The notes: generated by a model from the sequence alone, not told the origin. DNA of 35,056 bases from VGMA01 sp964655475 (GCA_964655475.1 CAZZMO010000017.1:1-35056), one strand, 5' to 3'. Counted from the first letter of the stretch, positions 23,944 through 33,200 are shown. Translations and numbers: made by a program.

Positions 23944-24806
23944 GGAAGAGCCGCTGGAAAGTGGAAGGGGTCCTTCCGCTTCAAGAGCCTATCTCAGAAG
24001 AAACCCTTCCCCATGCTGATCTTGGTCCCATTGGAGTTCTCCTTTTGGCTGGTGGCAGAGGGACAAGACTCGGATTTCTCGGCCCTAAAGGGTGTTTTGA
24101 ATACAAGGGGAAGAGCCTCTTTGAGCACCTTCTTTCTAAAATTGATCGACCTAATACTTTGATCGCAATCATGACCTCTCCTGAAAACCATGAAGAGACG
24201 GAGAGATTCCTCAAAGAGCGCCAATGGTTTGGCCTCAACATCGACCTCTTCTGCCAATCAACCGCTCCCACCCTGTCAAAAGAGGGGAAGTGGCTTGAAA
24301 AAATGACCCCTTCTGGAAATGGAGCCCTCTTTTCGAGCTTTCAAAAGTCAGGACTCCTAGAGAAGTGGAAAGAGAGAGGAGTCGTTGGTATCAATGTTCT
24401 CATGATTGATAATCCCCTGGCAAATCCTGTTGATCTAAAGCCCTTTTCGCTCATACAAGAGGGGTGTGATCTCGTCGTCAAAACGGTGAAAAAGCGCTCT
24501 CCTGAAGAAAAACTAGGGTTACTGGGAATGAAAGAGGGGAAACTCATCGTGAAGGAATATTTCGAAGTAGGGGAGGAGGAAAAAAATGATTGGCAGTGGG
24601 GCAATACAGGGCTCTTCTCTGCTTCTCTTTCTTTTTTTGAAAGAGCCGCCTCCTATCAGCTGCCTTGGCACTTAGTTCAAAAAGAACACCACTACCAATT
24701 TGAAACATTTATTTTTGACGCCTTCTCAAAGGCGGAGCGCGTTGCTGTCGTTGCCTCAGAGAGGGAGCGCTCATTTTTCCCTATTAAGTCTTTACAAGAT
24801 CTTTGA
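23907..24806 (+). CDS. UDP-sugar pyrophosphorylase (UAP/AGX1-like), short form
   Basis: Makes a UDP-sugar from UTP and a sugar-1-phosphate. The 299-residue product has the eukaryote-like UDP-N-acetylhexosamine/UDP-glucose pyrophosphorylase signature LLLAGGRGTRLGFLGPKGCF, a PSGNGALF base-binding segment, NVLMIDNPLANP, WGNTGLFS, and the C-terminal QFETFIFDAF. The enzyme then stops soon after RERSFFPIKS, about where longer relatives begin a C-terminal domain. Chlamydia has a relative next to gpsA, called an AGX1 homologue (from memory), and gpsA follows here too. Whether the sugar is GlcNAc, GalNAc or Glc cannot be said. Starts at 23907 (ATG) or 23934 (GTG) are both possible; the ATG overlaps cyoE. 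Confidence 0.85.
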   Translation: MVDRDELYEVFLGKSRWKVEGVLPLQEPISEETLPHADLGPIGVLLLAGGRGTRLGFLGPKGCFEYKGKSLFEHLLSKIDRPNTLIAIMTSPENHEETERFLKERQWFGLNIDLFCQSTAPTLSKEGKWLEKMTPSGNGALFSSFQKSGLLEKWKERGVVGINVLMIDNPLANPVDLKPFSLIQEGCDLVVKTVKKRSPEEKLGLLGMKEGKLIVKEYFEVGEEEKNDWQWGNTGLFSASLSFFERAASYQLPWHLVQKEHHYQFETFIFDAFSKAERVAVVASERERSFFPIKSLQDL

Positions 24807-24843
24807 TGATAAATTATTTACTTGGCTCGATCTCGGAGAATAG

Positions 24844-24872
24844 TTGCTTCCTAACGGCAAATCGGGTATACT
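24844..24872 (+). promoter_or_regulatory. Promoter for gpsA
   Basis: TTGCTT (24844-24849) and TATACT (24867-24872) are exactly 17 nt apart. The expected transcript start is near 24879, about 16 nt before the gpsA ATG at 24895. Confidence 0.65.
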
Positions 24873-24888
24873 CCACATGAAAGTGGAG
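24871..24888 (+). promoter_or_regulatory. Hairpin overlapping the gpsA -10 box and Shine-Dalgarno
   Basis: CTCCAC (24871-24876) pairs with GTGGAG (24883-24888), with a 6-nt loop. The right arm contains the gpsA ribosome-binding site (GGAGGG, 24885-24890). The left arm lies upstream of the predicted transcript start, so only read-through RNA from the upstream gene could form the stem. Confidence 0.45.
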
Positions 24889-24894
24889 GGTTTT

Positions 24895-25896
24895 ATGAAA
24901 AAAATATGTTATCTAGGTTGTGGCGCTTGGGGGCTTGTCCTCGCTAATTTAGCTGCAGAAAATGGTCACGACGTAACAATTTGGTCGATCGAGCATGATG
25001 TGTTAGACAGCATCGCAGCAGGTCATGGCCACCCAAAGTTCCCCTCCTACCAACTCTCTAAAAATCTCAGAGTGGAAAAAGATCTCGAGAAAGCCATTCA
25101 TGATGCAGATGTCATCGTAGAATCGGTCACGACAAAAGGGATCAGATCGGTCTTTCTAAAAATCCGTGCGATGGGTGGCGTAAATTGCCCTATCATTTTG
25201 ACATCAAAGGGGATCGAACAAGATACAGGCCTTCTTCTTCCAGAAATCGCTCTCGAAGTACTCGGCCAAGACTACCAGATGCAGATTGGGCAGCTCAGCG
25301 GTCCAACCCTCGCTGATGAAGTCATGGCAAGACACCCTACCTCAGCAGTTGCCGCTGCCTACTCGAAAAAAGTGGCAGAACTCATCCAAGAACTCTTTAC
25401 TTCTAGCTACTTCCGTCTCTATTTGAGCGATGATGTGAGTGGTGTTGCCCTCGGCGGCGCCATCAAGAACGTCATGGCGATTGCTTCAGGAATTGCAGAA
25501 GGACTTGGCTATGGACACAACACAAAAGCAGCGATCATCTCCCGTGGACTTCATGAGATGAAGCGCCTTGCCGCCGCTAAAGGGGCAAAAGAGGAGACTC
25601 TAAACGGCCTTGCAGGTCTCGGAGATCTTTGTGTTACCTGTATGTCTTCTCTCTCAAGAAACTACCGCTTCGGCCACATGATCGGCTCAGGTGTCGGCAC
25701 AGATGATGCCCACAAAAAGATCAACATGGTCGTCGAAGGGGCGAGCACCGTCATTTCCGCTAAGCAATTAGCAGAGAAGTATCAGCTCGACATGCCGATC
25801 ACCTCTGCGGTCTACGCCGTACTCATCGACGGTCTCGACCCTCAAGAAGGGGTCCGGCGCCTCCTCACCCGTGAGCTCAAAGAAGAATTAGTCTAA
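24895..25896 (+). CDS. gpsA: Glycerol-3-phosphate dehydrogenase [NAD(P)+]
   Basis: Reduces dihydroxyacetone phosphate to glycerol-3-phosphate, the backbone for phospholipids. The 333-residue product starts with the Rossmann motif CYLGCGAWG, has LSGPTLADEV and the catalytic-Lys helix GGAIKNVMAIASGIAEGLGY, then NTKAAIISRGLHEM and the LNGLAGLGDLCVTCMS segment typical of GpsA. The frame is open 17 codons further upstream, but homologues begin at MKKICYLG and GGAGGG precedes this Met. It has its own promoter in the 88-bp gap after the UDP-sugar pyrophosphorylase. Length is normal. Confidence 0.97.
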   Translation: MKKICYLGCGAWGLVLANLAAENGHDVTIWSIEHDVLDSIAAGHGHPKFPSYQLSKNLRVEKDLEKAIHDADVIVESVTTKGIRSVFLKIRAMGGVNCPIILTSKGIEQDTGLLLPEIALEVLGQDYQMQIGQLSGPTLADEVMARHPTSAVAAAYSKKVAELIQELFTSSYFRLYLSDDVSGVALGGAIKNVMAIASGIAEGLGYGHNTKAAIISRGLHEMKRLAAAKGAKEETLNGLAGLGDLCVTCMSSLSRNYRFGHMIGSGVGTDDAHKKINMVVEGASTVISAKQLAEKYQLDMPITSAVYAVLIDGLDPQEGVRRLLTRELKEELV

Positions 25897-25929
25897 GAGG
25901 ATGACTATTTTCTTTTAATGCTATAGTAT

Positions 25930-25949
25930 CCAGATCAGAGAGGATCTGG
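25930..25949 (+). promoter_or_regulatory. Hairpin enclosing the nnr ribosome-binding site
   Basis: CCAGATC (25930-25936) pairs with GATCTGG (25943-25949) around an AGAGAG loop. The likely Shine-Dalgarno (AGAGGA, 25939-25944) lies in the loop and right arm, and the stem ends 1 nt before the ATG. A TATAGT box at 25922-25927 would start RNA inside the left arm. Confidence 0.45.
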
Positions 25950-25950
25950 T

Positions 25951-27465
25951 ATGAAGCATTCTACTTTTGAATGGCGTAAAGTTGTGACTGCGAAAGAGAT
26001 GGCAAGAGTTGAAAAACTTGCCATCGCACAGGGAGATGCGACTAGTGCTGCCTATATGCAAAAGGCAGGAGAGGGAATCGCTGATCACATCGAAAAGTTT
26101 TGCCATGATCAGGGAATCCATAAAACCCTTACTGTCATTGCTGGAAAGGGTAACAATGCAGGGGATGGCTACACCGTCGCCCACCTTCTCAAAGAGAGAG
26201 GATTTGAAGTTCTTGTCTATCAACTCTATCCGTTAGAAGAATCATCTCTTCTTTGCCGCGAACATGCCAACCTTTTCTTACAGATGAATGGGCATATTGT
26301 CTTAGTGGCAAAGCCCAATCAATTAAAAAACCCGAGGGAAGGGCTTGTCCTCGATGCTATCTTGGGAACAGGATTTTCTGGCTACATCGAAGGGGTGTTG
26401 GCTGAGGTCATTCATGAAGTGAATAACTGGCATCTTCCTGTCATTAGTATCGATATTGCATCAGGGATTTCAGGCGATGATGGAACATTTGGCAAACAAG
26501 CGATTTTTGCCACACATACAGTTGCTCTTGGGGCCTACAAACTGGGACATTTTATCGATTCAGGTTATCTCCACGCGGGAGATCTTCATATTGTCTCTTT
26601 TGGGATGTCTGAAAAATTCATAGAGCAGCTCGAGCCTTCTGCTTACCTCATCTCTCGCCATCTTTTAAAAGAAGAGTGGCCCAAAAGGAAAAAGACTGAT
26701 CATAAATATCTCGTTGGGCAAGTACTCGCCTTTGCAGGCTCTCATGGGATGGGGGGAGCTGCGCTCCTCGCTACGACATCAGCTCTTAGAGCGGGAGCCG
26801 GTATTGTGAAACTTTTTCATCCGAAAGGGATCGAAGGGGATCTCATTCAAGCCCCCTATGAACTCATCAAGGGAGATTGGGAACAAAGAGATCTCATCAT
26901 AGAAGAGCTCAAGAGAACAAAAAGTGTCATCATTGGACCTGGGATGGGGAAAGCCAAAGAAGGGAGAAACTTTTTAGAATTTTTAATGCCTCTAATCGAT
27001 ATCCCCGCCGTAATCGATGCAGATGCCCTTTCTTTCTTCCCCACGCTTCCAAAATCGAAGGGACCAGTGATTCTTACACCTCATGTAGGAGAGTTCTTAA
27101 AACTCATCCAAACGAAAAAAGAGAGTCTTCTCGTAGAAGGGCAAAAATTTGCTGATGAGCACCATGTGACACTCGTTCTGAAAGGTGCACCTACCTACAT
27201 CTTCCACCCGAAACAAAAACCTCTGATTGCCCCCTATGGCACGCCAGGAATGGCGACTGCAGGAAGTGGCGATGTCCTCACAGGGATCATCGGAGCGATC
27301 CTTGCTCGCGGCATTGAGCCAAGAAAAGCGGCAGCGATGGGAGTTCTCCTCCACCAGCTGGCTGGCGAAGTGGCAGCTCACTATCTTTCTGAAGATTTTA
27401 TGTGTGCAAGCGATATCATCGCTTCGTTTCCAGAAGTGTTAAGTACCATTGGACAGAGAGCTTAA
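25951..27465 (+). CDS. nnr: Bifunctional NAD(P)HX epimerase / ADP-dependent NAD(P)HX dehydratase
   Basis: Repairs hydrated, damaged NADH and NADPH: the N-terminal domain epimerises NAD(P)HX and the C-terminal domain dehydrates the S-form using ADP. The 504-residue product has the YjeF N-terminal domain (residues 1 to about 215) with VIAGKGNNAGDGYTVA (63-78), LDAILGTGFSG and SIDIASGISGDDG. The C-terminal ribokinase-like domain contains GSHGMGGAALLATTSALRAG, IIGPGMGK, VILTPHVGEF and TAGSGDVLTGIIGAILARG, with the catalytic Asp in the GSGD motif. This fusion is standard in bacteria. Its 3' end overlaps the convergent epimerase gene by 50 bp. A hairpin in the 54-bp gap after gpsA covers the start region. 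Confidence 0.96.
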   Translation: MKHSTFEWRKVVTAKEMARVEKLAIAQGDATSAAYMQKAGEGIADHIEKFCHDQGIHKTLTVIAGKGNNAGDGYTVAHLLKERGFEVLVYQLYPLEESSLLCREHANLFLQMNGHIVLVAKPNQLKNPREGLVLDAILGTGFSGYIEGVLAEVIHEVNNWHLPVISIDIASGISGDDGTFGKQAIFATHTVALGAYKLGHFIDSGYLHAGDLHIVSFGMSEKFIEQLEPSAYLISRHLLKEEWPKRKKTDHKYLVGQVLAFAGSHGMGGAALLATTSALRAGAGIVKLFHPKGIEGDLIQAPYELIKGDWEQRDLIIEELKRTKSVIIGPGMGKAKEGRNFLEFLMPLIDIPAVIDADALSFFPTLPKSKGPVILTPHVGEFLKLIQTKKESLLVEGQKFADEHHVTLVLKGAPTYIFHPKQKPLIAPYGTPGMATAGSGDVLTGIIGAILARGIEPRKAAAMGVLLHQLAGEVAAHYLSEDFMCASDIIASFPEVLSTIGQRA

Positions 27466-28381
27466 TCCCGAGTGCTAAGGGCACTTTGGGCTCATATTGA
27501 AGAAGTTTTCGGGCAAGGGTGATATCAGCAGAAGAGGTGAACACTTCGCCGACGGGTGCCGATTCTGTTCGAACAATCGCTTTTTTCCCGAACTCTTTTT
27601 CCATGAGCTCGACGAGCTCGACAATTTTATGCCGCTCACTATCGCCAAGGTTGATGATGTGATATCCATCTAAATGGAGCGATGCTTCAATTCCACTCAC
27701 AATATCGTCAATGTAGGTGAAGTCCCTTTCCATTTTATCAGGATCGTAGAGGGTGATCGGGATCCCTGCATGGATGTTTTTCATGAAGAGTCCAACCGCC
27801 ATATCAGGTCTTCCCCAAGGGCCATAAACAGTGAAGAAACGGAGCCCTGTAGATTGGATCTTGAAGCAGTGGTAGTAGGCATGAGCCAAGAGCTCATTAC
27901 ACTTTTTCGTAGCGCCGTAGAGATTCGTCGGGTAGTCTGTCACATCTTCTTCACTAAACCCTTCATCATTTCTCATTCCATAGACAGAGGAGGAAGAGGC
28001 ATAGATGAGTTTGAGTGATGGCCGCTTTTTGCAAAATTCTAAGATGCTCATGAAGCCGACGAGATTGTCTTCAGTGAAGAGGTCAGGATGCTCTACCGAG
28101 TAGCGGATCCCTGCCTGTGCTGCCAAATGGATGATGTGAGTCAGCCCCGTTTTTTCAAAGAAAGGTGCGAGAGATTCGATCTCTTGGATCGATTTTTCAA
28201 ACACCTCGATTCCAGCCTCTTTCAAAAGAGAGGCCCTCTTTCTTTTGAGGCTGACATCGTAGTAGTTGTTGAAGTTATCACATCCAGAAACGGCATGCCC
28301 CTTTTTTTTCAGAGCAATAGCCGTCTGGAATCCAATAAATCCAGCGATTCCTGTTACAAAGATCTTCATATTCATCTTCAT
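27416..28381 (-). CDS. UDP-glucuronate 4-epimerase-like NAD-dependent epimerase
   Basis: Short-chain dehydrogenase/reductase that interconverts nucleotide sugars, most likely UDP-glucuronate and UDP-galacturonate. The 321-residue product has GIAGFIGFQT (NAD binding), the active-site triad region YASSSSVYG with Y155 and K159 (LYGATK), and two sequences characteristic of the UDP-glucuronate 4-epimerase branch: AAQAGIRYSVEHP and VYGPWGRPDM. The start MKMNMKIFVTG has an alternative Met at residue 5. It lies 27 bp after the LicD-like gene on the same strand and converges on nnr with a 50-bp overlap. With the WaaF-like enzyme and LicD it suggests surface polysaccharide or LPS modification. Confidence 0.9.
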   Translation of the reverse strand: MKMNMKIFVTGIAGFIGFQTAIALKKKGHAVSGCDNFNNYYDVSLKRKRASLLKEAGIEVFEKSIQEIESLAPFFEKTGLTHIIHLAAQAGIRYSVEHPDLFTEDNLVGFMSILEFCKKRPSLKLIYASSSSVYGMRNDEGFSEEDVTDYPTNLYGATKKCNELLAHAYYHCFKIQSTGLRFFTVYGPWGRPDMAVGLFMKNIHAGIPITLYDPDKMERDFTYIDDIVSGIEASLHLDGYHIINLGDSERHKIVELVELMEKEFGKKAIVRTESAPVGEVFTSSADITLARKLLQYEPKVPLALGIKLSVQWYLTLLETKR

Positions 28382-28408
28382 AAGAGCTCATCGCTATTTT
28401 GTCAACTT

Positions 28409-29431
28409 TCACTTCCAAGCAGCAGGAGCAAGATCATCCAAGATGACATAAGATGCACCCGCATACGCAGAAATCGGTGCTTCTAGTCGGTGGCTTCTTG
28501 TCGGTTCCATAGCGAATTTTTTCCAGAATTCTGGATATGCTTTCACTCCATAGTTGCGATTCAGCCACTCTTCAGCATCTTTAGGAACCACGATGCTGAT
28601 CGGTCCAAAGGGGATCCTATGAAAATGGGATAATTGATCGCTGGTGAAGCTCTCTTCAGGAAAGTTGCGGAAGAAAAAGCAGCTTTTATGGGAGTAAATG
28701 TCGAGTTCTTCTTTAAGAGGGGGAAGCCCCATCACAAAGATATCAACAAATGGATAGCAGTAAGAGCGGAGCGCTCCTGGGTTTCTGGTATCTTCAATCG
28801 GTGTGCCATTGATTAGGAAGATCTTATAAAATTCTTTCTGCTCATAGTAGTAAAGGCCAAGGCCTTGCTCTTCTAATTCGTTTTTCAGTGAGAGAAGTTT
28901 TTTTTCATCTGATTCAAAGATGCAGATGTCGAGATCGTCATCCCAAGGGATGAGTCCCTGTGAGCGTATCGCCCCAAGAAGAGTTCCCGCGAAAGCCCAG
29001 TAGGTGAGTCCATGTTTTTCGAAAATCTTATCCACTTGATCCATCAAATCATAGAGCTCTTTGGCATCTTTTTTCGAGAGAGAAGGGATCTCGCTACTTT
29101 GATGAGGTCCATCTTGCAAGAGGGTTCTCGTATAGGTAGCAGCCTCTTGAGGGGAAGTCTCTTTCTTGAAGGAGACGCAGCGGTATCCAAATCTTGTTGC
29201 AAGCCTCTTTAGGAAGGCCTCTTCTTGGATAGGTTTTTTCAAAACAATGAGATCATGTTCTAGGAACACTTTACTGACCGCTTTAAAGGGGTTCTTCTCG
29301 TCCGCATCGACGATCAGTGCCCCTGTTTTCTCTGCAAATTCAGTTACAGTACGCTCATTTTCTAACTGTACTAACAATCGCGCTTCAAGTGAAAGGCTCA
29401 TCATTAAGAAAAAGCCTAGTATCCATTTCAT
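28409..29431 (-). CDS. LicD-family protein with an N-terminal signal peptide
   Basis: LicD-family enzymes transfer phosphocholine or similar groups, or nucleotides, to sugars on surface glycans. The 340-residue product has the family motif around GTLLGAIRSQGLIPWDDDLD (149-168), with the metal-binding acidic cluster D164, D165, D166 and D168, followed by KIFLINGTPI and the CYPFVDIFVM segment. Unusually it begins with a signal peptide (MKWILGFFLMMSLSLEA) and has about 130 residues before the LicD core. LicD enzymes are normally cytoplasmic, so this one may act in the periplasm or be secreted. It lies between a CCR4-like nuclease gene (30-bp gap) and a UDP-glucuronate epimerase (27-bp gap), all on one strand. 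A donor and an acceptor cannot be named. Confidence 0.82.
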   Translation of the reverse strand: MKWILGFFLMMSLSLEARLLVQLENERTVTEFAEKTGALIVDADEKNPFKAVSKVFLEHDLIVLKKPIQEEAFLKRLATRFGYRCVSFKKETSPQEAATYTRTLLQDGPHQSSEIPSLSKKDAKELYDLMDQVDKIFEKHGLTYWAFAGTLLGAIRSQGLIPWDDDLDICIFESDEKKLLSLKNELEEQGLGLYYYEQKEFYKIFLINGTPIEDTRNPGALRSYCYPFVDIFVMGLPPLKEELDIYSHKSCFFFRNFPEESFTSDQLSHFHRIPFGPISIVVPKDAEEWLNRNYGVKAYPEFWKKFAMEPTRSHRLEAPISAYAGASYVILDDLAPAAWK

Positions 29432-29461
29432 CGTAAAAACCTAGGTTAATAACTCAACTTG

Positions 29462-30253
29462 CTACCTGATAGGAAAATTGGTAAATGAGGCTCCGATGGG
29501 CATGTGATCACTTCCCTCCACGTCATTCGGGTGGGGAAGAGGGGAAGCGTGGATATGAATCGGGGTCGCTTTCAAGGTGTCTGAATGGAAGATGTAGTCG
29601 ATCTTCCGATCCTCAAAGGTGGGGGAAAACTGGTTTTGGTGGGCATCGAGCAGGTGGTTTTTTGAAAGGTAGATCGAGGGGATGTTTTCCTGATTGAAAT
29701 CCCCTGCAATGATCCAATGATCGACAAAAGTGCGTTCTTGAATGTAGACATCGAAGATCTGCTGAATTTGGAGTTGATTCGTCTTTTTTTGGACGAGATC
29801 TTCTTCGAGAAAATAGGCATGGATATGAGTTGTTACAATTCCGATTAGCCCTTTTTCTGTCTTGAGATAGACGAATAGGGCATTATCTCCTGAAGAGAGG
29901 GGAATGGTTGTTTGCCGATCGGGGTAATAGTCGTGAAAAAAGAGTGTTTCTGCTCCAGCGAACATCCATTCTTCAAACTGAAAAAAGATCGCAAGCCCTT
30001 CCATCTTACCGAGGCCCTTCATGGCAAAGATCCCTCGGTAGCCGCGGTTCCGAAGTTCTGACTCTAAAAATATAAACCCTTTATATTCAACCTCTTGAAG
30101 GCATATTACATGAGGGTTTAATTTTTGTAATTTGTGGAGGATCAAATGCTTTCTGTGGTCCCAACCTATGTAGGGCTCAATTTCTCTCGAGCGGTGGTGG
30201 AGATGGGCATAGCAAGGGGCGAGAATGTTGTAAGAGACGAGATCAAGTTTCAT
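29462..30253 (-). CDS. CCR4/nocturnin-like endonuclease/exonuclease/phosphatase-family protein
   Basis: The 263-residue product has the DNase I-like fold motifs: SYNILAPCY (N9), CLQEVE (E54 metal ligand), TTHIHA, AGDFNQ, and GSDHMPIGASF at the C-terminus with H250. The N-terminal part (SYNILAPCYA, WDHRKHLI, LNPHVICLQEVE, GYRGIFAMKG, EGLAIFF) resembles the eukaryotic CCR4/nocturnin/angel branch more than bacterial ExoIII or sphingomyelinases. Members of that branch remove poly(A) tails or dephosphorylate NADP(H). No signal peptide is seen. The frame is open 7 codons upstream, but the ATG at 30253 overlaps the PBP2 stop (ATGA at 30250-30253), which supports coupling and this start. Substrate is unknown; a host RNA or a phosphoester are both possible. 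Confidence 0.8.
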   Translation of the reverse strand: MKLDLVSYNILAPCYAHLHHRSREIEPYIGWDHRKHLILHKLQKLNPHVICLQEVEYKGFIFLESELRNRGYRGIFAMKGLGKMEGLAIFFQFEEWMFAGAETLFFHDYYPDRQTTIPLSSGDNALFVYLKTEKGLIGIVTTHIHAYFLEEDLVQKKTNQLQIQQIFDVYIQERTFVDHWIIAGDFNQENIPSIYLSKNHLLDAHQNQFSPTFEDRKIDYIFHSDTLKATPIHIHASPLPHPNDVEGSDHMPIGASFTNFPIR

Positions 30254-33200
30254 CGACTTTGGATTTCTCTCCATTTTTTAATGATTTCTGCTCCAAACGG
30301 GATCGCTTCTTTTCCATAGTCACCGTAGCGGAGGTAAACAACCACAGTGAGCTCAGGCTCCTCTAACTCTTTATCCTTAAACGAGGTTCCCCCAAACCAA
30401 ATGTGTTTACAAAGGATGGGGTTGTATTCCCGGTCGAGACAAGGGCGATAAAGAATCTCCGCAGTACCCGTTTTCCCAATGAGGTAGGGCTGAATTTCTT
30501 GATAAGAGCGCCTCATGTAAGGGACATCTCTTAGCGTCCGGATGGCAGAAACTCTCCCTCCCCCTTTTTCTCCGTTGATCACCCGATACATACCTGAAAG
30601 GAGAGTTTTTTTCACCTCTTCTGGAATATAGAGTTTTTCTCTCACCTCTTTTTGCATCTTCCACAGGTAAGGAGTCTCCATCTTTACTTCCGCTTCTGTA
30701 AAGAAGGGGAAGTAAATCCCGATCCGGTTCAAGAGATCTTCGTACGAGTAGTGGGACTGTGATAGCCAGGCGTCTGCCGTTCTCGGAGGTTCCATATTGG
30801 CAATGCAGCGCATGATCTGTGGTTTCAAAAGCTCTCCCCCGTTGACAAACGAGGAGAGGAAGAGTGCTGTTTGCAGGGGAGTCACAGTGAGAGAGTGCTG
30901 TCCAATCGCCATTGAGTAAAGACCTGATAAGTTATCAGCCACGTCGAGTGGAATCACTCCAGCAGGCTCACCCGTGAGGGCAATTCCTGTTTTCGACCCA
31001 AGCCCCAATTTTCTCGATGTTTTGTTGAGATCGAGGGGGTCTGCAATGATTTCTGAAGCAAGGAGAGAGAAGTAGAGGTTACTCGATTGTTCTAAAGCGC
31101 CAATTAGATCGATCTTGCCGATCCTTTTTGCAGAGCGGGGTAGACGTCCTCCTTTGTAAAAGCGGGTGATGGGGCTCCCTTCTGCCGTATATCCCAGAAT
31201 AGCTGATGGGGAGACATCTTGAAGGTTCTTACATTCATCGATAATCGTGAGAGGATTCGTCTCTCCTGTGGCAGAGTAGAATTGATTGAGAGCTTCTAGC
31301 GATGTGATGATCTTAAAAATCGATCCTTGAGGAGCTGTCTCTTGGAATGCGTAAGATCTGGCAAAACCATACCCAGTCGCGGGGTAGAAATGGCGCGCTA
31401 AATCTTTTTCCATCGCAATTCTTCCAGGCTTCGAAGGGAGGTAGTAGCGCCCCCAAAGAGGTCTTGTGAGCTCATCATACCCTCTCATCGTTTCGAGATA
31501 AGCATCGATCTGCTTCAGTGAAAAAGCAGCGAGGTGTTGATGGATGAAATTGAAATGTTCCTTGAATGCTTGGCTTTTCTTTTTTTCTTCGAGGAGCTTC
31601 TGGATGTAGGGGAGAAGGGGATCCTCTTCATCAACCAAAGGGTGATCTTGGATGAAAATACTGAGGAACCTTGGCATGTGCGTTTCTAGAAAATCTTGGA
31701 AGAGCTTTCTCTCCATCTCTTCGAGATACTCTAAGTAGGGCTTTTGGTACCGTTTTTGCTTTTTTTCCTCTTCCCGTTTTTCTTTGAGATACCCTTTAAA
31801 GTAGGCCTCTCTCCAGAGGGGAAAATCGACGACATGAAAGAGGGCTTTGACATGGCGAGAGATCTCTTTTTTAAAGACTGCAATCACCTGGCTTGCCTTT
31901 CGGTATTCACTGATCGTCATCAGATCGAGGTGAGGAATAAGGGAAGGATCAAAGAGGCCATGGTGAACCGCTAGGCGGCAAAGGTCGAGAGCGAGCAGTC
32001 GGTCTTCATAGTGGGGGATATTCCCTAAATAGGTTCTCAAAAACTCCACTTCAGCCTCTTCTCTCTCGAGGTGTTGGACGATTTCTAGGGGGGTGAGTGA
32101 TTCATTTTGAGCCATGAGCTGATCCATGCAAACCTGGAGGGCAATCGCATTTTGGACCGTTTTGATGTGGTTTAATGCTTTTTGGACAGAGCTATTTTGA
32201 GACAAAATGCAAGAGAGATAGTAGTCCCAAGTGAGTTCCTGTTTTTCTAAAATGTGGGGAGGCTTCAATGCTCCAGAAAAATCCCTCTCGAGGGGGAGCG
32301 CTCCATTCCAAAGGTCAGCGATATAAACAGAATTTTCGAGCCATTTGTTGAGGTTCGGAGATTTTGCAATGAAGTCGTTCGGATTAAAGCGGGGGTATGA
32401 AGCAAGAGCAACAATCTCTCCCGTTTGAGGAATCATAGCAACAATCGCTCCCCCTTTAATCCAAGGTGGAGGGACGTTCTCATGCCCTTTACCCGCTTGT
32501 CGGAACCTCTCTTCTCGAGAGATTTCACTTTGCGCTAGAAGCGATTCTGCAAGGGCCTGGAGCTCTGATGAAATGGTGAGGAGGAGTCTTCTTCCTGAAG
32601 TCGCTCCGAATGATTCAGGAAGCTCTCTGAGGTAGTGCCCTTGAATGTCCACTTCATATTTTTTCTTTCCGAAAAATCCCCGAAGGTCTTCATCAAAAGT
32701 AGACTCCACACCCGATTTCCCTACCTGAGAGTTAATCGTGTAGGAACGGCTCTCGAGATCTTTGAGACGATCTTTTACTTCACGGCTGTTCGAAAACCCT
32801 TTGGGAAGAGGTGTGGGGAGGCCATCTTCGCGGCTTTTCACGAATTCTTTCAAGATCTCCAGTTCGTTATGGATGGCAGAGTGTTCCCGTTCGCTGATCG
32901 CTCCCATGTAGCCCACAACGCTCGCTCCGATTTCTTCCCCTGGATAGTAGCGCCCCCCTCTGATCTGGAGATCGAGGCCAGGCCATTTTCTCTCGAGCAT
33001 TTTCATTCGGTAGAATTCTGTCTCAGAAATATTTTCTTTGATCGTAAATGGCGTGTTAGGAAAGAGGGCCGCCTTGCTGTAGAGAAGGTCTTCGATGTCC
33101 CTTGCGTGTAGAGAAAGGGTATCTGCGAGCATGTGGCAAAATTTTTCGATGTATTCTTGGCGGAAAAGGACTTTATATTTAGTTCCGTCAGGGTGCTTTC

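Noticed and set aside
27416..27465. 50-bp convergent overlap of nnr and the epimerase as a regulatory antisense pair
   Set aside because: Small convergent overlaps are common in compact genomes; nothing else suggests regulation.
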